DNA of 34,610 nucleotides from Myxococcales bacterium (GTDB lineage Bacteria; Myxococcota_A; Polyangia; Fen-1088). Shown in pieces: positions 17,020 to 24,510 of the stretch (positions are counted from its first letter, which is position 1; each line of letters starts with the position of its first letter). The position numbers and the translations under genes are program-made. The notes under the pieces are model-generated. The model saw only the letters and a list, made by a program, of their open reading frames with translations, was not told the DNA's origin and ran no database searches. The stretch covers positions 420 through 35,029 of the forward strand of contig PMLB01000134.1 in NCBI GenBank assembly GCA_003158735.1, read 5' to 3'.

Positions 17020-18433
17020 GCGCGGACGGCGGAACCGAATCAGTCAGGATAGCATGGCGATCGAGCGCGACCACGGTCTCCACGTGATAGGTCTGGGGAA
17101 ACAGATCCAGCGGTTGCACCACGGAGACACGGTAGCCGAAGGGCTCGAGCTCGACCAGATCACGTGCCAGCGTGGTGGGATTGCACGACACGTAGATGAT
17201 TCGCGCAGGCGCCGCGCGGGCAATTCGCCGCATGACCTTTCCTCCGGCGCCGGCCCGTGGCGGATCGAGCACCACCACGCGCGGAGGCCCGTGTTCGGCC
17301 AGCACCTGAGGCAAGACCGTGCGCGCATCACCGGCGAGAAACTGGGCTTCGTGCAGGCCGTTGTTCTCAGCATTGATTCGCGCTGCTGCGACAGAGCTGG
17401 CCGACAGCTCGATGCCCACGACCTTGGTGCCGGCCGAGGCGAGCGCCAGGGTGAACATGCCCACGCCACAGTAGACGTCGATGATCAACGCTCCGGACCA
17501 TTCGCTGGCCAGCTTGCGCACCAGCGCCACCAGACGTTCGGCCTGCGCCGAGTTGGTTTGAAAGAAAGTCTCCACGCCGATGCCGAAGCGCAGGCCGCCA
17601 ATGGTTTCGGTGATGTGGTCCTGGCCACGGAGAAGCGTGGTCTGCTGCAAAGGAGCCGAGGTGTCCGACGAAGCGCGGATGCTGCGCACGACACTCACGA
17701 CGCTGGCGTCGACGGATGCCAGACGTTCGGCCATGGCGACCGCCGCGTCGAAGGGTCCCGGACTGGTGACAATGCCAAGCATGGTTTCCCCTGTGCCGCG
17801 GCTGTGGCGCACCACCAGCTCACGCAGCAAACCTTGATGGGTGCGCGGGTCGTGCAGCGATAGGTTCGCCTCGCGCGCAAAGGTCTGCGCGGCCTTGACC
17901 AACGCGACCGTCAGGGGCTGCGCCAGAGAACACTCATGCAGGGGCAGAATGCTGTGCCAAGCCCCGCGCGGATGCAGGCCCAGCACGCCGTCCGGGTTGA
18001 AAGCGAACTCCATCTTGTTGCGGTAGTTCCAGGGACTGGGTGCGGGGATTATGGGGAGCAAGGGCGGATCTCGCAGCCCGCCCAGCCGGGCCAGGCTGTC
18101 GCGCACGGCGGTTTCTTTGGCCCGCAACTGGCCCGCGTAGTCCACGTGTTGCCAGGTACAGCCGCCGCAGCCTTGCGCGAAGTGCACACAGCGCGGTGTC
18201 ACTCGTTCGGGTGAAGCTTTCTCGACCGATACAACATCCGCCTCCACGTGCCGCCGCTGCACCCGTCGCACGCGCACACGCACCGTTTCGCCTGGCGCCG
18301 CGCCTGAAACAAACACCACGAGCCCTTGGTGCCGGCCCACCGCCTCGCCACCGTAGGCCAGGCGGTCGACGGTCACGCACAGCTCATCGCCAGGGCGAGG
18401 GTGGGGTCTCTTGCGGTCGGGGTCGCTAGCCAA
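17006..18433 (-). CDS. rlmD: 23S rRNA (uracil-C5)-methyltransferase RlmD/TrmA family
   Basis: 475 aa. An N-terminal TRAM domain (about 12-75) precedes an Fe-S site with Cys82, Cys89, Cys92 and Cys168. The Rossmann methyltransferase domain carries DVYCGVGMFTLALA and VVLDPPRAG. The catalytic nucleophile is Cys417 in YVSCNPTTLARD, and Glu452 in HVETV is the likely base. Fe-S presence and length point to RlmD/RumA-like enzymes rather than TrmA, but the exact uridine (1939 or 747) cannot be told from sequence. The start codon is TTG at 18433, with AGGCG about 9 bp upstream and no in-frame ATG before the TRAM domain. Confidence 0.9.
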   Translation of the reverse strand: MASDPDRKRPHPRPGDELCVTVDRLAYGGEAVGRHQGLVVFVSGAAPGETVRVRVRRVQRRHVEADVVSVEKASPERVTPRCVHFAQGCGGCTWQHVDYAGQLRAKETAVRDSLARLGGLRDPPLLPIIPAPSPWNYRNKMEFAFNPDGVLGLHPRGAWHSILPLHECSLAQPLTVALVKAAQTFAREANLSLHDPRTHQGLLRELVVRHSRGTGETMLGIVTSPGPFDAAVAMAERLASVDASVVSVVRSIRASSDTSAPLQQTTLLRGQDHITETIGGLRFGIGVETFFQTNSAQAERLVALVRKLASEWSGALIIDVYCGVGMFTLALASAGTKVVGIELSASSVAAARINAENNGLHEAQFLAGDARTVLPQVLAEHGPPRVVVLDPPRAGAGGKVMRRIARAAPARIIYVSCNPTTLARDLVELEPFGYRVSVVQPLDLFPQTYHVETVVALDRHAILTDSVPPSAREPE

Positions 18434-18519
18434 TGGCGGTTTTCGCCTGCGCCAGGTCGGGCATAAGCCGCAATCCTACCATGGCGAAGCCGGAGGAACC
18501 CGTGCCTCGGTCGTGTCAG

Positions 18520-19032
18520 CTACTTGAGGGTTATGTCGCCAGTTGCGTAGAGTTGGAACTTGCCCTTGATGAGCTGTCCCACCCGCATGACGTAGGTGTG
18601 GCCTTTGTTGAATCCGTTGTTCTGTTCCAGGTCGTAGCCTTCCTGGAAGACCAAGGCTCCGCCAGGCGTCTGCGGCGAGAACTGATCGACAATGATTCTC
18701 GGCTCCTTCTTGTCGACCAACATGACCGTTATCGGACCTTTGGCCGGCGGCTTTTTGAACACGGCCAGAAAGTTGATCGCCCACCTGTCCTCATTGTTCT
18801 TGCAAGTGAGTTCCGCGTTCGCGGGATGCGCGGCCAGCCACTTGTCCAGCTCCGCTCCCTCGATCGAGGGAATCGAATCAGTCACCACCCAGACCTTGCC
18901 GCCGTGGACCTTGGCCACAGCGGTGTTGGGATCCACAGTGGGCTTTGTGGCTGCTTCCTTGGCAGCCTTCTTTGGTGCCGCGCCGGCGCTTGTTGCCGCC
19001 AGCAGTACGACTGCGACCAGCCAGATCTTCAT
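18520..19032 (-). CDS. Small exported protein of unknown function
   Basis: 170 aa from the ATG at 19032, which follows AAGGAG by 6 bp. The frame is open far upstream, but that part overlaps purU. The signal peptide MKIWLVAVVLLAATSAGAA is followed by a Lys/Ala stretch and a compact domain with VWVVTDSIPSIEG, KGPITVMLVDKKEP and GKFQLYATGDITLK. It has one Cys and no motif I recognise; the pattern suggests a beta-rich periplasmic protein. It has its own sigma-70-like promoter overlapping the purU stop, so it is probably transcribed separately and perhaps strongly. Confidence 0.82.
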   Translation of the reverse strand: MKIWLVAVVLLAATSAGAAPKKAAKEAATKPTVDPNTAVAKVHGGKVWVVTDSIPSIEGAELDKWLAAHPANAELTCKNNEDRWAINFLAVFKKPPAKGPITVMLVDKKEPRIIVDQFSPQTPGGALVFQEGYDLEQNNGFNKGHTYVMRVGQLIKGKFQLYATGDITLK

Positions 19033-19077
19033 GAGGATCTCCTTCCTTCCGGCGAAACCGCACAGCCCAATAAATAG

Positions 19078-19107
19078 ATTATCGTCGACAGGGGCGTCGC
19101 GAGTCAA
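19078..19107 (-). promoter_or_regulatory. Sigma-70-type promoter for the 18520-19032 gene
   Basis: On the minus strand TTGACT (19107-19102) and GATAAT (19083-19078) are separated by 18 bp. Each hexamer matches the consensus at five of six positions. The expected start is near 19071, leaving about 39 nt of leader that contains the strong AAGGAG site. The -35 box overlaps the purU stop codon. Confidence 0.65.
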
Positions 19108-19970
19108 CCAAACACGATGGTGCGGTTGCCAGACACCAGAACCCGCCGCTGCAGGTGGAGGCGAACCGCCCGGGTGAGCACCAGTCGTTCCAGCTCTCGC
19201 CCTTTGCGCATCATGTCTTCGACCGTGTCGCGATGAGAGACTCGGCACACGTCCTGCTCGATGATCGGGCCTTGGTCCAGCTCCGCGGTCACGTAGTGGG
19301 CAGTGGCACCGATTACCTTCACCCCGCGTTGTTGTGCCTGCTGGTAGGGTCGCGCGCCTGCGAAGGCGGGCAGGAACGAGTGGTGGATGTTGATGATGCG
19401 TCCCTGCCATCGCTCCACGAATGCGGGCGACAGAATCTGCATGTAGCGCGCGAGCACAACCAGGTCGACGTGCAGTTCGCCCAACAGCGCCAGTTGCTTG
19501 GCCTCGGCTGCCGCTTTCTGGTCTCGCTCCACGGGGAACACGGTCAGCGGCACGTCGAAATGCCTGCACACATCAGCCAGCGTGTCGTGGTTCGAGATGA
19601 TCCTGACGATCTCGCCACCCAGATCCCCCAATTGCTGGCAGAGCATCAAGTCGTACAAACAATGCGAAGACTTGCTGACCATCACGGCGACCCGCGACCG
19701 CGCGTCTGAGAAGGTCAGCTCCCAGCGCAGGTCGAACTGGCGGGCGAGAGCCTCAATCCCAGACTGGGTCGCTTGGCGATCGAGCCGGAACCCGCTCACA
19801 TCCCAAACCAGGCGCATGAAGAACTCGCCGCTTTCACTCTCCGCGTGTTGGTCGGCATCCAGAATGTTGCCGCCGTGCTGAAAGACGAAGTTTGACAGCG
19901 CCGCGACCAGGCCGGTGCGGTCCCGACAGCTGACCAAGAGAGTCGCGGTGAGAGAGGGAGTCGAGGCCAT
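19104..19970 (-). CDS. purU: Formyltetrahydrofolate deformylase
   Basis: 288 aa from the ATG at 19970; the frame is open 37 codons further, but those residues are unlike the family. An N-terminal ACT domain (about 8-88, SCRDRTGLVAALSNF) senses ligands, and the C-terminal formyltransferase-like domain carries INIHHSFLPAF (Asn194, His196) and LDQGPIIEQ with Asp232, the catalytic triad of this fold. PurU hydrolyses 10-formyl-THF to THF and formate, balancing one-carbon pools. Length and domain order are normal. It seems to be a stand-alone gene between a pilin and a small exported protein. Confidence 0.95.
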   Translation of the reverse strand: MASTPSLTATLLVSCRDRTGLVAALSNFVFQHGGNILDADQHAESESGEFFMRLVWDVSGFRLDRQATQSGIEALARQFDLRWELTFSDARSRVAVMVSKSSHCLYDLMLCQQLGDLGGEIVRIISNHDTLADVCRHFDVPLTVFPVERDQKAAAEAKQLALLGELHVDLVVLARYMQILSPAFVERWQGRIINIHHSFLPAFAGARPYQQAQQRGVKVIGATAHYVTAELDQGPIIEQDVCRVSHRDTVEDMMRKGRELERLVLTRAVRLHLQRRVLVSGNRTIVFG

Positions 19971-20101
19971 GACGATGTCGGCCTGGAGATTACACAATCT
20001 GGGCCGCACTTGGCATCTCAACTGCTGAGCCCGGGACCGGCTGCGCAGACCGTACACGCCCCGTTGCCATACCGGCGGCAAGTTCCGTAGCGCAGGGGAG
20101 A

Positions 20102-20641
20102 CTACTCGAGCTCGTTTATCACAACTGGCTGGTAGGCCCCGGTCACATCACCGTTGCTAGTTACCTGGCCAACTCGAATGAATTCTGACCGTGTGGCGTT
20201 GCAGTTGAGATTGCCCAAAGCGTAGGCGGTGAACTGCGCATTGACCCCCTGGCCAGATCCCGAATACCCCGGCATGTAGGAATGGGCGTCGGGAAGAGAG
20301 AACTTCAGCGCCAACCAGACCGGGTCACTCCCCCAGAAAGTCGCGCTGCCTGGGCAGCGCTCCCCTACCAAGTAGCAGCAATCAGTGGCCGACTCCCAGC
20401 CTCCAGTTGGGCCTGGGAACTGGCGGGGCAGGATCGCGGCAGCGCTGCCCGAGAAGTCGGTCATGTAGTAGGTGAGAGACCCTGCCCATTCCTTGTTGAG
20501 AAAACCGGCAGCCTCGGCTGTGCGCGATTTCCTGACGTACCTGGTGAAGGCAGGGATCGCGATCGCGGCAAGGATTCCGATGATCGCCACCACGATCATG
20601 AGTTCCACCAAAGTGAATCCGCTGTTCTTTTTGTTTCGCAT
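20102..20641 (-). CDS. pilA: Type IV pilin, PilA-like
   Basis: 179 aa. The leader MRNKKNSG is followed by [20 protein letters not shown], a textbook type IVa prepilin with Glu at mature position 5. The globular part (about 130 aa) has Cys residues in the [13 protein letters not shown] region and later NLNCNA that could form disulphides. It could be the major pilin or a pseudopilin; length and the perfect N-terminus favour PilA. It lies alone, about 15 kb from the minor pilin operon. A -24/-12-like box lies just upstream, as expected for PilR/RpoN-controlled pilA genes. The PilA family call is firm; the major-pilin role is not proven. Confidence 0.88.
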   Translation of the reverse strand: MRNKKNSGFTLVELMIVVAIIGILAAIAIPAFTRYVRKSRTAEAAGFLNKEWAGSLTYYMTDFSGSAAAILPRQFPGPTGGWESATDCCYLVGERCPGSATFWGSDPVWLALKFSLPDAHSYMPGYSGSGQGVNAQFTAYALGNLNCNATRSEFIRVGQVTSNGDVTGAYQPVVINELE

Positions 20642-20661
20642 GTCCTATCGACAAATATTCT

Positions 20662-20678
20662 TGCATTACGCGTGCCAC
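20662..20678 (-). promoter_or_regulatory. Sigma-54 (RpoN) -24/-12 promoter upstream of pilA
   Basis: Minus strand GTGGCACGCGTAATGCA matches the consensus TGGCACG-N4-TTGCA with one mismatch and the correct 10 bp between GG and GC. The predicted start is about 20651, giving a leader of only about 10 nt before the ATG, with AGGA close to it, which is unusually short. A direct repeat AACTAT at 20708-20713 and 20719-20724, 11 bp apart, lies upstream and could bind an activator. Confidence 0.5.
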
Positions 20679-20831
20679 GGCGCAAGAAAACGGCCAAGCG
20701 TCAGCCTAACTATCAGATAACTATGAAGAATGGATAGGCTAGTGGTTGTTGCGAGACCTCGCCTGCGCCGACCAATTTTCGTCCCTGCGACGAGATTTTG
20801 GCCTGCTGGATGGACAAAACACGTCCCAAAG

Positions 20832-20876
20832 AAAAAAGGACTGACCCAACCCTTCCAGGTTGGAGCCAGTCCCTTT
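20832..20876 (-). terminator. Intrinsic terminator of the Asp-rich lipoprotein gene
   Basis: On the minus strand GGACTGG and CCAACC pair with GGTTGG and CAGTCC around a 6-nt loop (20852-20857), with a small internal mismatch and AAA/TTT extension. Six Ts follow directly (20837-20832). It lies about 40 bp past the stop at 20914. Confidence 0.88.
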
Positions 20877-20913
20877 CGTGGCGCGCGGCTAGGCCGCGCA
20901 AAGCGACTCGGTC

Positions 20914-21345
20914 TTAGCCGACTTCGCCACCGTCGGCATCGCCACCATCGCCACCATCGCCAGTCTCACTGTCCGGACGGTCGGCATCTGGGGCGTCAGG
21001 CTTGAATACAGGAACGTCAATGGCGCCGTCAGGCTTCGTCGTCCCACCCTCAGGGCCGCTAACGGAACCGCCATCCTCAGCGTCTACACCACCATCGGGC
21101 GTGCCGACCTCTGGACCTGAAACACGGTTGGTGTCGACCGCGGCGTCTGGCTGCGTCTGCACGACATCCGGTCCCGGTCCCACGTCGGGTCCCACCTGGG
21201 TGATCACATCGGGGGTCGAGCCAGTGTCGGCAACCGGGCTGATCGCGTCCTTCTTGCCAGCATCCACCTTGGTCGTGCTGCTACTGCCGCAGCCAACTAC
21301 CGTAAGCGACATCGCAAACACTGTTACAGCAAGCTTCCTCGTCAT
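20914..21345 (-). CDS. Asp/Gly/Pro-rich lipoprotein
   Basis: 143 aa. The lipoprotein signal MTRKLAVTVFAMSLTVVGC has its lipobox Cys at 19, then GSSSTT. The rest is low-complexity and strongly acidic (Asp, Gly, Pro, Thr, Val), for example the tail GDGGDGGDADGGEVG, with almost no basic residues. No fold or motif is recognised; similar acidic lipoproteins are common in myxobacteria. AGGAG lies 9 bp before the ATG, and a strong terminator follows. It could bind cations or serve as a surface spacer; this is a guess. Confidence 0.75.
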   Translation of the reverse strand: MTRKLAVTVFAMSLTVVGCGSSSTTKVDAGKKDAISPVADTGSTPDVITQVGPDVGPGPDVVQTQPDAAVDTNRVSGPEVGTPDGGVDAEDGGSVSGPEGGTTKPDGAIDVPVFKPDAPDADRPDSETGDGGDGGDADGGEVG

Positions 21346-21423
21346 AGCCTTATCTCCTGGTTTGAACTCTTCTAAATAAGCCTCTCAGGGGCGGTACCAT
21401 ACTCGAATCCGAAAAGAAAAGTG

Positions 21424-21464
21424 AAAAAATCAGCGCCGGTCATGGAACACCCCATGAGGCGCTG
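21424..21464 (-). terminator. Strong orphan intrinsic terminator facing the lipoprotein gene
   Basis: CAGCGCC (21431-21437) pairs with GGCGCTG (21458-21464), and TCATGG (21440-21445) with CCATGA (21452-21457), around the loop AACACC. On the minus strand ATTTTTTCACTTTTC follows. It lies upstream of both the lipoprotein gene (minus) and aat (plus), so it ends no annotated gene. Confidence 0.75.
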
Positions 21465-21508
21465 CGATAATTGTCAGGCAGCGATTCAGTATCAAGACTC
21501 TGGCGGAC

Positions 21509-22165
21509 ATGCAAGAAGATTCCGATCAAGATGACGCGGAACGCATTCTGGCGAATGGCGTCATCGATGGACTAGTGGCAGTTGGCGGCGCCGTAACGCC
21601 GGAAAGCTTGCTGCGTGCGTATCGAGAAGGGGTGTTCCCTTGGTCCTCGGACCCGATGGTGACATGGTGGTCGCCTGATCCCCGCGCCATTTTCGACTTG
21701 GAACGCTATCGCCCATCGAGGAGCTTGCGCAAGCGCATCCGTAGAGCGGGATGGCTCTTCACGCTCGACCGGGATTTTGAGGGTGTAATGCGCAAGTGCG
21801 CCGAGCCCACACCCAGCCGACCGACCACCTGGATCACCGACGATTTCATTGCCGCGTACACTGAGCTCCACCGGCGGGGCGCCGCTCACAGCGTCGAGGT
21901 TTACGAGAAGGAAGAGCTGGTGGGCGGTCTTTACGGTGTGAGCATCGGGGGCTTCTTCGGAGGCGAATCGATGTTCCATCGCCGCCCCGATGCATCGAAG
22001 GCTGCGGTCGCACACCTCGTGCAGCATCTACGCGAGCGTGGGTTCGTTCTGCTTGACGCCCAGGTGCCGAATCCCCATCTGGCCGGGCTGGGTGCAGTCG
22101 AGGTCTCGCGTGACGAGTTCCTAGCGCGACTGCAACACGCCATTGCCCTTCCGGTCGCGTTCTGA
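21509..22165 (+). CDS. aat: Leucyl/phenylalanyl-tRNA-protein transferase
   Basis: 218 aa, normal for Aat. It attaches Leu or Phe from tRNA to N-terminal Lys or Arg, marking proteins for ClpS/ClpAP degradation. The visible signatures are LVAVGGAVTPESLLRAYREG, FPW, WWSPDPRAIF, TTWITDDFIAAYTELHRRG, GESMFHRRPDASK, and DAQVPNPHLAGLGA. The usual DCQ is DAQ here. The shine-dalgarno is weak (GGCGGAC). The downstream lipoprotein gene begins 38 bp later and may share the transcript. Confidence 0.94.
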   Translation: MQEDSDQDDAERILANGVIDGLVAVGGAVTPESLLRAYREGVFPWSSDPMVTWWSPDPRAIFDLERYRPSRSLRKRIRRAGWLFTLDRDFEGVMRKCAEPTPSRPTTWITDDFIAAYTELHRRGAAHSVEVYEKEELVGGLYGVSIGGFFGGESMFHRRPDASKAAVAHLVQHLRERGFVLLDAQVPNPHLAGLGAVEVSRDEFLARLQHAIALPVAF

Positions 22166-22203
22166 TCGTGTCGCAAGGGATGGTCGGCTATCATGCCCCC
22201 CTC

Positions 22204-23028
22204 ATGTCCTTGCGGCGGAATGCCTGTCCCATATCAGCGACGCTGGTCGCCTGCGCGGCTTCGTGGGCCCTCGTCGCCTGCGCCAAGCCGACCGCGCGGT
22301 CTGCGCAATCGGCCCCGGTCGAGAAGCTGCGGCTCAAAGTCATCCGCAGGTTCCCCCACGATCCCCACGCATTCACCCAGGGCCTGCTGTTTTTTGAGGG
22401 CAAATTCTATGAAAGCACCGGGCTCAACGGGCGCTCGTCGTTGCGCCGGGTGGATCCGGACAGCGGCGTGGTGGAGCGCGGGGTCGACTTGCCAGCGGAT
22501 CTGTTCGGCGAGGGACTGGCGCGGGTCGGCGGCCGCCTGTTTCAACTGACTTGGCAGAACGGGCGCGCGCTGGTTTGGAACCTGGCGACGCTGCGCAAGG
22601 AACGGGAGATCTCCTACCAGGGTGAGGGGTGGGGTCTCTGTTTCGACGGACGCCATCTCATCATGAGCGACGGCAGTGATACGCTCGCGATACGCGATGC
22701 TGAGAGCTTCGCCAAGGTCGGCGCGATCGTGGTCCGTCGAGCCGGACAACCCCTGCGCAACCTCAACGAATTGGAATGGGTCGAGGGCGTCGTCTACGCC
22801 AACATCTGGCAAGACAACCACATCGCACGCATCGATCCGCGCACCGGCGAAGTGACAGGATGGATTGACGCTTCCGGCCTGCTCGCGCCTGGGGAGGCGC
22901 GTGCTGCCGACGTCTTGAACGGAATCGCATACCTTCCTGCCACCGGGCATCTGGCGCTCACCGGCAAGCTGTGGCCGTGGATCTTCGAGGCCGAAGTCGT
23001 GCCGGATGCGTCGCCGGCAGTCAAGTGA
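22204..23028 (+). CDS. Glutaminyl-peptide cyclotransferase-like lipoprotein
   Basis: 274 aa from the ATG at 22204; a GTG at 22168 is also in frame. MSLRRN begins a signal with RR, a hydrophobic stretch and the lipobox ALVAC. The mature part matches the bacterial/plant-type glutamine cyclotransferase beta-propeller: FPHDPHAFTQGLLF, YESTGLNGRSSLR, LTWQNGRALVWN, LRNLNELEWVEGVVYANIWQ and LNGIAYLPATGHLALTGKLWP. It converts N-terminal Gln into pyroglutamate, which protects exported proteins. All family landmarks are present. No strong ribosome site precedes either start. Confidence 0.88.
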   Translation: MSLRRNACPISATLVACAASWALVACAKPTARSAQSAPVEKLRLKVIRRFPHDPHAFTQGLLFFEGKFYESTGLNGRSSLRRVDPDSGVVERGVDLPADLFGEGLARVGGRLFQLTWQNGRALVWNLATLRKEREISYQGEGWGLCFDGRHLIMSDGSDTLAIRDAESFAKVGAIVVRRAGQPLRNLNELEWVEGVVYANIWQDNHIARIDPRTGEVTGWIDASGLLAPGEARAADVLNGIAYLPATGHLALTGKLWPWIFEAEVVPDASPAVK

Positions 23029-23086
23029 TGGGGACGCGTCGGATTTGCTCTGGGGACGCGCGTGTGACCTGGTAGGTTCTCTGGCC

Positions 23087-24304
23087 ATGGGCTTGCGAAT
23101 TCTCTTCACGATGGCGCTGGCGCTGCTCATGGTCTCGGACGCGCGGGACGCGCGAGCCCAGCCGGGAGACGACTTGACCGTAGCTGTTCTCACCTTTGGC
23201 CCCGGCGATCATCCGTTTTTCAAGTTCGGGCACAACGCCATCCTGGTGCAGCCCAACCAGGAGAGCGGGCTGGTCTACAACTTCGGCACCTTTGCCTTCG
23301 ACTCGCCCGCGCTCATTCCCAATTTCCTGCGTGGCCGATTCAAGTACTGGCTGTCGGTGTCGAGGATGGAAGACACTCCTGCGTCGTATATTTCCGACAA
23401 CAGGACGATCGAGGAACAGGAGCTCGATCTGACGCCCGCCCAGAAATGGGCCTTGTGGCAGAGCCTGCGTGAAAACGCGCGGCCCGAAAATCGGGAATAC
23501 CTCTATGACTACTTCCGGGACAACTGCTCCACTCGCGTGCGCGATGCCATCGACCGCGCGGTGGGCGGGCGGGTCCGGCAGGCCGGCCAGCGGCCAGCGG
23601 CCATGACTTTTCGAGCGGACGCGCTGCGCATGACTGCGGATTTTTTTCCCGAGTACCTCGGCCTCGACTTGGGCCTGGGCCGGCCGACCGACGCACCCAT
23701 CACCCTGTGGGACGAGGCGTTTCTGCCTGAGCGAATGCGCGATCTCTTGCGCGAGGTCCGCATCCCGGGAGAAACGGGCGAGAGGCCTCTGGTCAAGTCT
23801 GAACGCACCCTGTTCGCCGCGCACCGGCCGCCCAAGCCGGACCGGCCTCCCAACTGGACTGTGTATTTTCTGGCCGCCGGGCTGGCTCTCGGCGCGTTCT
23901 TGGCAGGGCTCGGTCGCCTGGCCGGCAACCACCCGGTCGCGCGGGTCGGACTGGGTATTGCCGGCAGCTTGCTGGGACTCGTCTTCGGCATGTTGGGGCT
24001 CATCCTGCTTTGCTTTTGGTTGTTCACCGACCACAAGGCTGCCTATGCCAATGCAAACATTTTCCTGCTCGCGCCTTGGTCCCTCGTACTCGCCGGCTAC
24101 GGAATTGGGGCGGCATTGGGACGGCCGGCCGCCATGCGCAAGGCGTTCTGGGTGGTGGCTACCGCTGCCATCTTCGCCGCCATCGGTTTCCTCGCCAAGG
24201 CCATCCCTGGACTGTCGCAAGACAACCTGGTGCTGGTCGCCTTTCTGCTGCCCGCGTGGATTGGCCTGGCTTTGGGCTTTCGTTGGGCGATGCGGCGAAG
24301 CTAG
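23087..24304 (+). CDS. DUF4105 domain membrane protein
   Basis: 405 aa from the ATG at 23087, giving a signal peptide (MGLRILFTMALALLMVSDA, cut near ARA-QPG). The DUF4105 region covers about residues 30-230, with FKFGHNAILVQPNQ, LVYNFGTFAFD and the motif YDYFRDNCSTRVRDAID. The C-terminal 150 residues hold five membrane helices. The family is of unknown function, and its Cys and His residues suggest an enzyme. It follows the cyclotransferase by 58 bp on the same strand and is likely co-transcribed. Confidence 0.85.
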   Translation: MGLRILFTMALALLMVSDARDARAQPGDDLTVAVLTFGPGDHPFFKFGHNAILVQPNQESGLVYNFGTFAFDSPALIPNFLRGRFKYWLSVSRMEDTPASYISDNRTIEEQELDLTPAQKWALWQSLRENARPENREYLYDYFRDNCSTRVRDAIDRAVGGRVRQAGQRPAAMTFRADALRMTADFFPEYLGLDLGLGRPTDAPITLWDEAFLPERMRDLLREVRIPGETGERPLVKSERTLFAAHRPPKPDRPPNWTVYFLAAGLALGAFLAGLGRLAGNHPVARVGLGIAGSLLGLVFGMLGLILLCFWLFTDHKAAYANANIFLLAPWSLVLAGYGIGAALGRPAAMRKAFWVVATAAIFAAIGFLAKAIPGLSQDNLVLVAFLLPAWIGLALGFRWAMRRS

Positions 24305-24319
24305 CCTGCAATCACTTGC

Positions 24320-24398
24320 GTCATGAAGACTTTGTTGTCAGTCATGGCGACTTTGTGGGGAACCGTGTGCATATTCACGCTAACATTGTATATTCACG
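24320..24398. promoter_or_regulatory. Two pairs of direct repeats in the 24305-24510 gap
   Basis: GTCATGNNGACTTTGT occurs at 24320-24335 and 24341-24356 (14 of 16 identical, period 21 bp). ATATTCACG occurs at 24371-24379 and 24390-24398 (identical, period 19 bp). Spacing near two helical turns fits binding of a regulator on one face. The rest of the gap has a small CCACG/CGTGG hairpin at 24427-24442 but no clear promoter box. Confidence 0.45.
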
Positions 24399-24510
24399 TC
24401 GGGGGAGGATGACCGCGGTGTGATTTCCACGGATGGTCGTGGCTGTTAGCCTGCGCTTAGTTATGTTGGTCGTCTCAAGGCGGCTGTCCGTTCGACATCG
24501 GAGGTAGCAT

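Noticed and set aside
18520-19569. Long frame upstream of the 170-aa exported protein
   Set aside because: The upstream part overlaps purU; the ATG at 19032 has a strong ribosome site, a signal peptide and its own promoter.
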